Source of the DNA: an uncultured Coriobacteriaceae bacterium
GTDB lineage: Bacteria; Actinomycetota; Coriobacteriia; Coriobacteriales; Atopobiaceae
Assembly: GCA_900544655.1 (NCBI GenBank)
Contig: UQWE01000049.1
Coordinates: 1 to 9,019, forward strand
Direction of reading: 5' to 3'
Length of the DNA stretch: 9,019 nt
Part shown: piece by piece, positions 1 to 6,502 of the stretch
Layout: each line of letters opens with the position of its first letter
How positions within the stretch are numbered: position 1 is the first letter of the stretch
The notes under the pieces: generated by a model
Seen by the model: the letters and a program-made list of their open reading frames with translations, nothing else
Databases searched by the model: none
Told to the model about the DNA's origin: nothing
Program-made: the position numbers and the translations under genes

Positions 1-1450
1 GCGATGACGGCGCGGTCTCGACGACCGGGCCCGAAGCCACCGCCTGCGGAAGTGAGCCATCGGGCAACGCGGGACCATCCGCACAGGTGAGCTCAACGAA
101 AAGGGGCTCTCCTAACCGCGCGACAACGCGCACGTCCACCGCACGCTTGCGAGCGACCTCGCGGGAAAGGTCCGCCGAGCTGCCGTCGTGCGCCGCCTTG
201 CTGCGGATGACCCTGACCGGGCAGCCCACCGGCATCGGGCGCGCCACTCGGCACTCGACCGTGCCGCCGGCGGGGACATCGCTGGGAACGGTCGCCGTGA
301 GAAAGGCATCGGGGTCATTGTCCGGACGAAGCTCAAGCAGGTCTCCGGCGCCAACGGGCTCGTCAACGCGGACCACGACGGTGCAGCGAGCGCTCTTCTT
401 GTCCTGACGCGGGTCTCGATGGAGGTTGCCCCTTCCGTCCCTACGCTGAAGCTGGCCACCCGAGCTCGAGAGGACCTCGCCAACGAGCTGGCCGCGGTTG
501 TTCGAGCGTTCGTAGCTCATCATCTCGTCGTCAGCGGAGCCGCGTAGGTAGGCATCGGTGAAATCGCGGTTGAAAGCGCGCTTGAGGCGACGCGCGACAT
601 GGGCGGGGACAGGCGTGCCGCCAAGCTCGGCCGACGCGGGCGCTCCCGTCAGCACAGAATCGATCTGTTCGCGATAGGCCCCGATAACGCTCCAGACGTA
701 ATCAGGCGCCTTCATGCGGCCCTCAACCTTTAGCGAACCGACACCGGCATTCATAAGCGCGGCGACATCGCCAGCGGTGCAGGCGTCCTTCGGACAGAGG
801 GGACGCGTGCGCCCCGGGGCGGCAATGTCATTTCCAGCTTCATCGACAAGGCGATAGAGCAGCCTGCAGGGCTGGGCGCACAGACCGCGATTGGCACTGC
901 GACCTCCGGCCATGCTCGACATAAGGCACACGCCGGAGTAGCAGAAGCAAAGGGCTCCGTGGCCGAAGACCTCCAGCTCGACGCCCTCCTCCGCGATGCG
1001 AGAAATCTCGGCAAGAGAGAGCTCGCGGGACAAGGTCACACGATGCGCGCCCTGCTCGCGAGCCCAGGCAACGCCGCGCGCATCATGGACATTCGCCTGC
1101 GTGGACACATGCAGCTCGAGCTCGGGCCAGGTCTTGTGGATCTGATCGAACAGGCCCCAGTCCTGAATGATGAAGGCGTCAGCGCCACGCACGGATGCCT
1201 CGCGCACGAGGGCGAGAGCGCGCGGCATCTCCTCATCGCGAACGGCGACGTTAATGGTCACGTAAACGCGCGTGCCCGCAAGATGCGCCTCGCGGCACGC
1301 AGCCTCAAAAACATCGAAATCAAAGTTATGAGCGTTGCGGCGAGCATTGAAGTCATTGCCGACACCGCAGTAAATTGCGTCAGCACCAGCAGCCAGCGCC
1401 GCGCGGAATGGCTCCGGACCGCCTGCCGGAGCCAATAGCTCCATCGTCAT
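1..1450 (-). CDS. U32 family peptidase-like protein, 5' part (probable RlhA-type RNA hydroxylation factor)
   Basis: The reading frame is open from ATG 1450 to the left edge (483 codons); the 3' end lies outside. Residues 4-260 form the U32 domain, opening with ELLAPAG. The U32 signature is intact at residues 160-178 (E-x-F-x2-GALC-x4-G-x-C-x-M-S). Cysteines 168, 175, 191/195 and 219/224 are spaced like the 4Fe-4S ligands described for U32 proteins such as UbiU. A family block with AFNRDFTDAYL and NNRG lies at about 292-320, and a DUF3656-like region starts near residue 437 and is cut. In E. coli this two-domain layout is RlhA, needed for hydroxylation of 23S rRNA C2501. 'Peptidase' is therefore a family name, and the exact substrate here is inferred. 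A GGGGA stretch precedes the start by 4 bases; a second in-frame ATG at 1444 would have 10-base spacing and is an alternative start. UbiU/UbiV-type or TrhP-type proteins are shorter and fit less well. Confidence 0.93.
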   Translation of the reverse strand, partial: MTMELLAPAGGPEPFRAALAAGADAIYCGVGNDFNARRNAHNFDFDVFEAACREAHLAGTRVYVTINVAVRDEEMPRALALVREASVRGADAFIIQDWGLFDQIHKTWPELELHVSTQANVHDARGVAWAREQGAHRVTLSRELSLAEISRIAEEGVELEVFGHGALCFCYSGVCLMSSMAGGRSANRGLCAQPCRLLYRLVDEAGNDIAAPGRTRPLCPKDACTAGDVAALMNAGVGSLKVEGRMKAPDYVWSVIGAYREQIDSVLTGAPASAELGGTPVPAHVARRLKRAFNRDFTDAYLRGSADDEMMSYERSNNRGQLVGEVLSSSGGQLQRRDGRGNLHRDPRQDKKSARCTVVVRVDEPVGAGDLLELRPDNDPDAFLTATVPSDVPAGGTVECRVARPMPVGCPVRVIRSKAAHDGSSADLSREVARKRAVDVRVVARLGEPLFVELTCADGPALPDGSLPQAVASGPVVETAPSS

Positions 1451-1504
1451 CGAATCCCCAATCGCATGTGGCGCAAGCCGCCTTTCGTTTTCCAACTTTT
1501 TAGA

Positions 1505-1535
1505 ATAACAGTCAGGCAGCAGAAGCACATGTCAA
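1505..1535 (-). promoter_or_regulatory. Candidate sigma-70-type promoter for the U32 gene
   Basis: On the minus strand a perfect TTGACA (1535-1530) is followed after 19 bases by TGTTAT (1510-1505), within an AT-richer stretch about 55 bases upstream of the U32 start codon. The -35 box is consensus, but the -10 box matches at only four positions and the spacer is longer than the usual 17. A TATTCT at 1507-1502 would need a still longer spacer. This is therefore a candidate only. Confidence 0.4.
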
Positions 1536-1589
1536 CAAACGCTCCTCATTCCGGTATCCCAAGAGCGCTCAGGAACGTTTTTCGTCGGC

Positions 1590-1809
1590 GATGGTCAAAA
1601 ACACCATCTTGGCGTACGCATGGCTCGTCATTAAGGACCTTCGATGGTCTCCGCTTAACACATTAATGAGACACAGTCTTATTAAGTGAATCAAATGCCG
1701 CCATTTTGCCCGCTTTAACCAACGCTCATTTGCCAGATTCCATCAACGGCGCTCTTTCATAGTTCGCTAATTCGATATCGCGTACGCCAAGATGGGTATT
1801 TTGACCATC
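1590..1809. repeat. 30-bp inverted repeat pair bounding a ~220-bp non-coding segment
   Basis: The left arm is 1590-1619 and the right arm 1780-1809. The arms are reverse complements over 30 positions with three mismatches, including an uninterrupted 16-bp match (CCATCTTGGCGTACGC at 1604-1619 against 1780-1795). The inner tip GCGTACGC is itself a perfect palindrome. The left arm also folds on itself (GATGGT 1590-1595 with ACCATC 1603-1608), and the right arm is half of the larger hairpin at 1790-1828. The 160 bases between the arms carry no convincing ORF. The layout resembles a small non-autonomous inverted-repeat element (MITE-like), but I see no target-site duplication flanking it. A cruciform or regulatory structure is an equally open reading. 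Confidence 0.7.
1659..1688. repeat. Hairpin inside the inverted-repeat segment
   Basis: TTAATGAGAC (1663-1672) pairs with GTCTTATTAA (1676-1685) around a 3-base ACA loop, with one G-T wobble. The stem extends by CAC (1659-1661) with GTG (1686-1688) across a single bulged A at 1662. No T tract follows on either strand, so it is not a typical intrinsic terminator. It sits between the two 30-bp arms. Confidence 0.55.
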
Positions 1810-1828
1810 TTGGTCAAAATACCCATCT
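1790..1828. repeat. Perfect 17-bp-arm palindrome (strong hairpin, operator-like centre)
   Basis: Arms 1790-1806 and 1812-1828 are perfect reverse complements (GATGGGTATTTTGACC and its complement, plus one outer A-T pair) around the loop ATCTT. The loop can close by one more A-T pair to a 3-base TCT. The centre reads TTGACCA-TCT-TGGTCAA, a dyad of the kind bound by dimeric regulators. On the minus strand it lies about 105-145 bases downstream of the nuclease-like gene's stop codon. The 3' side is followed by TTGGCG instead of a T run, so classical intrinsic termination is not obvious. Confidence 0.7.
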
Positions 1829-1842
1829 GCCATTTTTGGCAG
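1827..1842. repeat. Small perfect hairpin abutting the large palindrome
   Basis: CTGCCA (1827-1832) pairs with TGGCAG (1837-1842) around TTTT. It shares its first two bases with the end of the 1790-1828 palindrome, so the two structures compete or stack. On the minus strand the loop becomes AAAA. Confidence 0.5.
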
Positions 1843-1862
1843 GCATCATCGCCAAGTGACCG

Positions 1863-1882
1863 CGGCCATGCACCGATGGCCG
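1863..1882. repeat. Hairpin just 3' of the nuclease-like gene
   Basis: CGGCCAT (1863-1869) and ATGGCCG (1876-1882) form a perfect 7-bp GC-rich stem with a 6-base loop, about 50 bases past the stop codon of the gene ending at 1933. No T tract follows on the minus strand. It may stabilise the 3' end of that mRNA or act as a weak terminator; this is inference. Confidence 0.4.
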
Positions 1883-1932
1883 AGACAGGCCGCACGAATA
1901 GACCGTCGCCTTTTCATCTCCAAGGATTCTCA

Positions 1933-2895
1933 TCACACGATCGACGCCCACTTCCTCAAACGCGGAATCAATCGAGCTCGAAGGTATTGCTGTCGGCCGC
2001 GAAAGCTATCTGAGCGAATCCTATCGCGCTTCCCCACCGCCTTTAATGCCACCGACTCCAAACGCGCAAACAGTTGTGGGTCAACAAGGTCTTCGTACCA
2101 AACGTTGACAACTGTCCACCCGAGCCCGACCAGTAAGTTCTGCCTTCTATCGTCACGTCCCGCCTGCTCGGGCAGATGATACCTACGCCCCTTGTATTCA
2201 AAAACGACCTTAAGCTCTGGAAATGCAATGTCGGCAAAACGATCCCCCGACGGGGTGGCGATGCAATAGTTCGCCCTCGCACCAGACAGGCCAAGACCTC
2301 CCAAGCGGCGCGGAAACGTCAGAAGGGCAAGAAGCACGCTCTCCATTGGGGAATGGCAGCCATCGACCACCAGCCCCATGGCTTCTCGTGCCTTCCCCAG
2401 ACCAGGCCTCCACTTCAAGTGGCCCGCAATTCGCCCAATCGACTGCCTCGATGTCATCGGCATATCGATATTAACGAAGCCGTCCCAACCGCTTTGGTCA
2501 TTGTCAAGGAGATACGTTCCGCACAGTTCAAGACCCACCAGTGCGAGGTCCACAACGTCAAAATCTGACGAAGAGGCAAGGTCGAAGAACAAGAGCTCCG
2601 GTGATTCCACCAGGATATCTTTCGACAACCGAATGAGCGCCTTGGGAGGAGGGTCGGTCCTCCATTCGTGTCTAATGGCCCACGGCTTGCTGCGCGCCTT
2701 ATCCGCCCGAATCATCAAATGGCAAGGACGCGACACCTCTCCAAACGCCGCAAGAGCGTCCTCGAGCTCTAGCTTTCCTGGAATTCCGCAGCCTCGAAGC
2801 GTTGAGGCACGGCACATGTCCAGGAGCTCTGGGGCGAGTTTGCCTCGCGAGCGGAGGAGTTCGAGTGCGGATATGTCGCAGATGCAGATAGCCAT
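1933..2895 (-). CDS. Orphan protein with C-terminal DUF559/Vsr-like PD-(D/E)XK nuclease core
   Basis: The protein has 320 residues. The C-terminal third carries the motif order of the restriction-endonuclease fold: Glu185 in SPMES, Asp222 in FADIAFPE, and Glu233-x-Lys235 in FEYKG. These are followed by a basic/acidic helix (residues 246-253) and GLGWTVVNV, as in DUF559 and very-short-patch-repair proteins. The middle part has SPELLFFDLAS (98-108) and LGLELCGTYLL (about 119-130), and the N-terminus has SALELLRSRG. I associate this combination with a protein family that recurs in Coriobacteriia genomes; that is recollection, not a search. No membrane segment or signal peptide is visible. The start is fixed: an in-frame TAG lies at 2905-2907, so ATG 2895 is the only ATG available upstream, but no good Shine-Dalgarno precedes it. 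No methyltransferase or toxin-antitoxin partner is next to it. The catalytic residues look complete, but the biological role is unknown; phage defence, repair or AbiEi-like regulation are guesses. Confidence 0.85.
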   Translation of the reverse strand: MAICICDISALELLRSRGKLAPELLDMCRASTLRGCGIPGKLELEDALAAFGEVSRPCHLMIRADKARSKPWAIRHEWRTDPPPKALIRLSKDILVESPELLFFDLASSSDFDVVDLALVGLELCGTYLLDNDQSGWDGFVNIDMPMTSRQSIGRIAGHLKWRPGLGKAREAMGLVVDGCHSPMESVLLALLTFPRRLGGLGLSGARANYCIATPSGDRFADIAFPELKVVFEYKGRRYHLPEQAGRDDRRQNLLVGLGWTVVNVWYEDLVDPQLFARLESVALKAVGKRDRIRSDSFRGRQQYLRARLIPRLRKWASIV

Positions 2896-3112
2896 GGCAC
2901 AACGCTATCAGGCTCGCATCCGTCCATGGAGGTCGAACTCGAGAAAGTCCCACGCACTCAAACCGAAACCCGACATGAATCCAACACGTTTTCACAAAAT
3001 CGAGCCAAAGTGTGCCAAACAATGACACTGCAAAAGCTTTACCTGCAACGGTGCTGACAAGCCATTCTGAGAAGGACGAAAATCTGCGGGGAATTACTTA
3101 TTGTCACAGAAA
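2896..3112. other. Intergenic region upstream of the nuclease-like gene
   Basis: This stretch lies between the start of the gene at 2895 and the tyrS terminator. Open frames here are short and overlap known features. It is AT-richer than its surroundings, as expected for a promoter region. I found no convincing -35/-10 pair; TTGCAG with a 17-base spacer to TCATTG (minus strand, roughly 3050-3020) is the best candidate and is weak. Confidence 0.4.
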
Positions 3113-3152
3113 GCCCTCGGCCCCACTCGCGAACACGAACGGGGCCGAGGGC
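3113..3152 (-). terminator. Rho-independent-like terminator downstream of tyrS
   Basis: GCCCTCGGCCCC (3113-3124) pairs perfectly with GGGGCCGAGGGC (3141-3152): 12 bp, GC-rich, with a 16-base loop. On the minus strand the stem is followed by TTTCTGT, a short T-rich tail, so termination of leftward transcription from tyrS is the natural reading. It lies about 190 bases past the tyrS stop codon. The loop is longer than usual. Confidence 0.75.
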
Positions 3153-3338
3153 CTTACTTCACATGAAACAAAGCAGATTGGCGCTCGTCATCGAACGCAC
3201 CAGGGGTAAAGCGCAGTTGAGCTCAGCCCGCAGACGCAGATGGAAAAGCAAGCCCACGGGCGCGCAAGCCGAACCGACCGCATGCTCGCTAGGCGAGTCC
3301 GGCCACAGGCGCGCCAGACGAGTCTACCCGCGCGCGCG
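3153..3338 (-). other. Long 3' untranslated stretch of tyrS, no gene seen
   Basis: Between the tyrS stop (3341-3339) and the terminator stem there are 186 bases without a supported gene. I looked for a tRNA, because of a GTTCGA at about 3190-3195 on the minus strand, and for a small ORF, and found neither convincing. A (CG)5 run lies at 3329-3338, directly beside the tyrS stop codon. Confidence 0.4.
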
Positions 3339-4556
3339 TTAGACGAGCTTGGCCCAGCGCCTCTTGCCGGACTGGACAACGGCGCCCGCCACGAATGGCG
3401 TGGGGTCAACGTTGTAGCGCTTCGGCGCAAGGGCCTCGCCGTTCACCTTGACGCCACCGCCATCGACAAGACGGCGAGCCTCGCTGGCGGTGCTGGCAAT
3501 GCCGAGGTCAACAAGGAGCTTGCCGACGTAGACCAGGCCCTCGTCGTTGGCCTCGACGACAGAAGCGGGGAACTCCGGCACGTTCTCGGGAACCTCGCCC
3601 TTCTTGAACTGGGCGTCGAAGGCCTCGAGCGCCTTCTGGCCAGCGCCCGCGCCGTGGTAGAGGTCGACGATGTTGACGCCGAGCTCGCGCTTGAGCTTAT
3701 AGGGATCGGCGGAGCCGTCAGCGAACGCGGCGTCGATGGCCTCGATCTCCTCGATGGTCTTGGTCGAGCAGAGGCGGTAGTACATCGGGACGATTTCGTC
3801 GGCGATGGACATAACCTTGCCAAACATATCGGCCGGCTCGTCAGTGAGGCCAATGTAGTTCTTGTAGCTCTTGGACATCTTCTTGGTGCCGTCAGTACCC
3901 ACGAGCAGCGGCATCGTGAGGGCCACCTGCGGCTCCATGCCCTCGGCGCGCATGAGGTCACGGCCGGCGAGCAGGTTGAAGATCTGGTCGTTGCCACCCA
4001 TCTCGACATCAGCCTTGACCACGACGGAATCATAGGCCTGGAGCACGGGGTAGATGAACTCGTGCAGGGCAATGGAAAGACCGCTAGTGTAGCGGTTGTG
4101 GAAGTCCTCGCGCTCGAGGATGCGAGCGACGTTGAACTTGCTCATGAGGCCAAGCATCTCGCCGAGGTTGAGCGGCTTGATCCAGTCTCCGTTGTGGACG
4201 ATAGTCGTCTTCTCGGGGTCGAGGACCTTCATGGCCTGCGCAACGTAGGTCTCGGCGTTAGCCTCGACCTGCTCCTCCGTGAGGGGCGGACGGGTGGAGT
4301 CGCGACCGGACGGGTCGCCAATGAGAGCGGTGCCGTTGCCGATGATCAGGGTGACGTTGTGGCCCAGGTCCTGGAACTGGCGCATCTTGCGCAGGGGCAC
4401 GGCGTGGCCGAGGTGGAGGTCCGGGCTCGTGGGATCGACGCCCAGCTTGATGTTCAGGGGCTTACCACGACGTAGCTTCTCGCGGAGCTCCTCCTCGGGG
4501 ACGATCTGGGAGACGCCAGAAGTGATGACCTTCATCTGCTCGTCAACTGAAAGCAC
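3339..4556 (-). CDS. tyrS: Tyrosyl-tRNA synthetase
   Basis: Class I synthetase that charges tRNA-Tyr with tyrosine in the cytoplasm. With numbering from the longer ATG start (4607): the HIGH-box is HLGH at 65-68 in GVDPTSPDLHLGH; the Tyr-binding YPVLQAYD block is 186-193; GGNDQ is 204-208; KMSKS is intact at 243-247. A C-terminal S4-type RNA-binding domain spans about 358-400 (VGKLLVDLG ... VKVNG). The GVDPT and RQFQDLGH blocks and the YKNYIG after KMSKS point to the TyrZ-like bacterial branch rather than the E. coli TyrS branch. I place the start at GTG 4556 (405 aa, MLSVDEQMK...) because GGAGG sits 4 bases upstream. The ATG at 4607 (422 aa) has no Shine-Dalgarno, and its extra codons overlap a stem-loop. 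All catalytic motifs are present and the length is normal for the family. Confidence 0.97.
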   Translation of the reverse strand: MLSVDEQMKVITSGVSQIVPEEELREKLRRGKPLNIKLGVDPTSPDLHLGHAVPLRKMRQFQDLGHNVTLIIGNGTALIGDPSGRDSTRPPLTEEQVEANAETYVAQAMKVLDPEKTTIVHNGDWIKPLNLGEMLGLMSKFNVARILEREDFHNRYTSGLSIALHEFIYPVLQAYDSVVVKADVEMGGNDQIFNLLAGRDLMRAEGMEPQVALTMPLLVGTDGTKKMSKSYKNYIGLTDEPADMFGKVMSIADEIVPMYYRLCSTKTIEEIEAIDAAFADGSADPYKLKRELGVNIVDLYHGAGAGQKALEAFDAQFKKGEVPENVPEFPASVVEANDEGLVYVGKLLVDLGIASTASEARRLVDGGGVKVNGEALAPKRYNVDPTPFVAGAVVQSGKRRWAKLV

Positions 4557-4560
4557 TGTT

Positions 4561-4565
4561 CCTCC
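4561..4565 (-). promoter_or_regulatory. Shine-Dalgarno deciding the tyrS start
   Basis: On the minus strand GGAGG (4565-4561) is followed by AACA and then GTG (4556-4554), in frame with tyrS at codon 18 of the longer ATG-started frame. It is the best ribosome binding site in the region; the 4-base spacing is at the short end of normal. Confidence 0.6.
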
Positions 4566-4577
4566 AAAATACCTGCT

Positions 4578-4604
4578 AGCACCCTCACCCAGTTGGGTGG
4601 TGCT
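4578..4604 (-). promoter_or_regulatory. Stem-loop in the tyrS leader
   Basis: AGCACC (4578-4583) pairs with GGTGCT (4599-4604), and inside it ACCC (4587-4590) pairs with GGGT (4595-4598) around a 4-base loop; CTC (4584-4586) is a bulge on one side. On the minus strand the structure ends 12 bases before the GGAGG. It could tune tyrS translation. I do not see the conserved T-box sequence (AGGGTGGNACCGCG): only AGGGTG matches, so I do not call a T-box. Confidence 0.45.
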
Positions 4605-4634
4605 CATGATTGTGTGGCGCCGCGCAAGTGCGGC

Positions 4635-4655
4635 CCGTCCGTATAAACGGGACGG
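4635..4655 (-). other. Hairpin between the envelope operon and tyrS
   Basis: CCGTCCGT (4635-4642) pairs with ACGG(G)ACGG (4647-4655), with one bulged G and an ATAA loop. It lies about 40-60 bases after the stop of the gene ending at 4697 and 80-100 bases before the tyrS GTG start. No T tract follows on the minus strand, so it may be a weak terminator, an RNA-stability element, or the top of the tyrS leader. The sequence does not decide between these. Confidence 0.4.
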
Positions 4656-4696
4656 TTGCTAAGTGTAGCGAAAAGCGATGGCAAGCGAGCTGTCGC

Positions 4697-6472
4697 TTAT
4701 GTGGCTGGCACCCCCGTGGCAGAGCTAAAGCTCCACACCGAGATCATCTTGCTCGAGACGGCGCCGGCGCCGAGGTCAGAGACCTTGGTGGCAACCACCG
4801 AGGAGTCGACGTGCTCTTGTAGATAGACCTCATAGAGCTTCGCCGTTGCCTCGGTCGCGACAAGCGTCATGTCGCGGCGCGTAGCGAGTTGCATGAGGGG
4901 TGCGGCATCCGTGAGGCCCCAGCGCTCGAGGCAGGCATCCCACGGCGCGGTCTCGCTCTCCCATCCTCCCACAAGCAAGATGTTGTCCGGACACTGCCAG
5001 CTCGCGGATGCAAAGGCATCGGTCCCACTGAACCAAGCGCTCTGGGTGTGGCCGAACACCACGAGCTCATCCGGGTGGCTCTCGACGTACTCGCTCGCCG
5101 CAGCCGCGAACGGAAGCGAGAGCCTCGACTGGAGCGGGCGCACCGTCGTCACCCAAAACATGCCGAGGCCCACCGCGCAGACGACGCACGTAATCGCCGC
5201 CACCACGCGGGCACGGGCACCCGGGGCAGAAACCACGTCGGCGTTGTGACGGCCCCTGCGCTCGGTGGGACCCTGGCAGCAGACAAGCAGGGCGAAAAGC
5301 GTGACGATCGCCACGGGAATAACGATGTGGAGCCTCGGACGGCCACGCATAACGATGAGCATGTAGTTCAGGAGCGCCATCGCGACCACGCCAAACGAAA
5401 GCGCGCGAACGGACTTCTCCAGGCTCCTCATCCGCGAAAGGGCAGCCGCAACAGAGAGCAGAAGGGCCGACAAGGCGATGAGCAGATACGTGACCTTCGC
5501 CTTGAGCGACGCGATGAGATGAGCGAGCCCGTAGGCGGACTCAGCCTTGGAGATGCGCTCGAACAGGTCCGTCGAGAAGACCTCGTGGTCGACGAAGTCC
5601 CAGTCGTACATCATGGCGACATCATTCTCGCTGAGCTCTGGCGCCTGCTCGCGGACACTCGAGACGTCCATTCGCTGCGTGTCGAGCACCTTGCGGCCGG
5701 CGTCGAGATAGGAGGGGAAATCCTCCCAACCAGGAGTCGCACGGTAAGCGGCCTGGCCAGCCCCATAGGAAATCGCAATCACGGCAATGACCGCCACGGC
5801 GCGGAGCAACGTACCCGCGCGACGGCTACGAGCGAGCGCCCAGACGAGGAAGGGGACGAACAGGGCGAGGGCTGCGATTCCGGACTCGGGGCGCAGAGAG
5901 AAACCGAGCGCCACGAGCACGTAGCCCGCGACGTCGGCCGGGCTCAGGCGGCCGGCGTCGCCAAAGACCGCGCGCGGCATGATGAGCATAAGGCCGGCGG
6001 CAAGCACAATGAACGCAACGATGGTGTACGTGAAGTACCACACGCAAACGATCTCGCACGAGAGCAGCACGGCGCCAAGGCACACGAGCCGCGCGCGAGA
6101 GAGACCCAGGGAGAGGAGCTGGCTCCAGGCTATCCAGAACGACACGACCAGCATCGCGAGCAGCATGAGCGCATACCACGGAACCTGCGGCACAAGCTGG
6201 TAGAGAGCCGAGAGCGGCGCGCTCACGAAGACAAGCGTATAGGGCATGAGCGAGCTCGCGGCGGCCTGGAACTGGCAACGCGCGAAGAGCTCCTGCACGA
6301 AGTCATCCGGAGGGGTGGCATAGACCGGCGCGTGCAAAAGGCAGAGCGCCACCGCAGGTAGAAGCGCCAGCAAGAGGGACGCGACCATGCGGCATGCGGC
6401 ACTTTGCGGAACGCGCGGAGCGACGGCTCGCGAATCGCAACTGACAGGTTCGGGCTTTGGCTCTATCGGCAT
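4697..6472 (-). CDS. Polytopic membrane protein of probable cell-surface glycan assembly (GT-C-like layout)
   Basis: The protein has 591 residues. I see about nine to eleven hydrophobic segments (roughly 29-50, 78-94, 99-119, 127-165, 181-210, 222-240, 325-346, 357-375, 379-398, 424-441), then a soluble C-terminal domain at about 445-591. After the first segment comes TPPDDF with Asp56-Asp57, followed by LYQLVPQVPWYAL. An acidic pair in the first outer loop is typical of GT-C glycosyltransferases, which use lipid-linked sugar donors. The C-terminal domain (YVESHPDELVVF, ILLVGGWES, WDACLERWGL) resembles the outer domain of uncharacterised membrane proteins in Gram-positive polysaccharide clusters; this is recollection. 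The start is ATG 6472, preceded at good distance by GGAGA; a TTG at 6493 would add seven residues without a Shine-Dalgarno. The gene begins 30 bases after its upstream neighbour ends, so co-transcription is likely. No transferase activity can be proven from sequence alone. Confidence 0.82.
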   Translation of the reverse strand: MPIEPKPEPVSCDSRAVAPRVPQSAACRMVASLLLALLPAVALCLLHAPVYATPPDDFVQELFARCQFQAAASSLMPYTLVFVSAPLSALYQLVPQVPWYALMLLAMLVVSFWIAWSQLLSLGLSRARLVCLGAVLLSCEIVCVWYFTYTIVAFIVLAAGLMLIMPRAVFGDAGRLSPADVAGYVLVALGFSLRPESGIAALALFVPFLVWALARSRRAGTLLRAVAVIAVIAISYGAGQAAYRATPGWEDFPSYLDAGRKVLDTQRMDVSSVREQAPELSENDVAMMYDWDFVDHEVFSTDLFERISKAESAYGLAHLIASLKAKVTYLLIALSALLLSVAAALSRMRSLEKSVRALSFGVVAMALLNYMLIVMRGRPRLHIVIPVAIVTLFALLVCCQGPTERRGRHNADVVSAPGARARVVAAITCVVCAVGLGMFWVTTVRPLQSRLSLPFAAAASEYVESHPDELVVFGHTQSAWFSGTDAFASASWQCPDNILLVGGWESETAPWDACLERWGLTDAAPLMQLATRRDMTLVATEATAKLYEVYLQEHVDSSVVATKVSDLGAGAVSSKMISVWSFSSATGVPAT

Positions 6473-6502
6473 CGAGCGTCTCCAAACGGACAAGGAGACG
6501 TG

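Noticed and set aside
959..1438. 159-codon plus-strand open frame
   Set aside because: It is antisense to the U32 domain, whose signature is fully conserved on the minus strand.
1590..1842. CRISPR array
   Set aside because: The repeats are inverted and nested, and there are only two arms. There are no regularly spaced direct repeats and no cas genes.
2378..3025. 215-codon plus-strand open frame across the start of the nuclease-like gene
   Set aside because: It overlaps the minus-strand gene with intact nuclease motifs. The translation is Ser/Arg/Pro-rich with no domain.
3180..3260. Possible tRNA (GTTCGA-like T loop on the minus strand)
   Set aside because: The stem around the loop does not pair over 5 bp, and no acceptor or anticodon arm can be formed.
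3240..4475. 411-codon plus-strand open frame
   Set aside because: It is antisense to tyrS, which has all its catalytic motifs. The plus-strand translation is a His/Val/Glu-rich mirror of GC-rich codons with no recognisable domain.
4557..4690. T-box riboswitch upstream of tyrS
   Set aside because: AGGGTG followed by CTAGCAGG resembles only the first six bases of the T-box sequence. The leader of about 130 bases is short, and no specifier/antiterminator arrangement could be drawn.
4889..6361. 490-codon plus-strand open frame
   Set aside because: It is antisense to the membrane protein gene at 4697-6472. Its composition (very rich in Arg, His, Glu) is typical of the reverse complement of hydrophobic GC-rich coding sequence.
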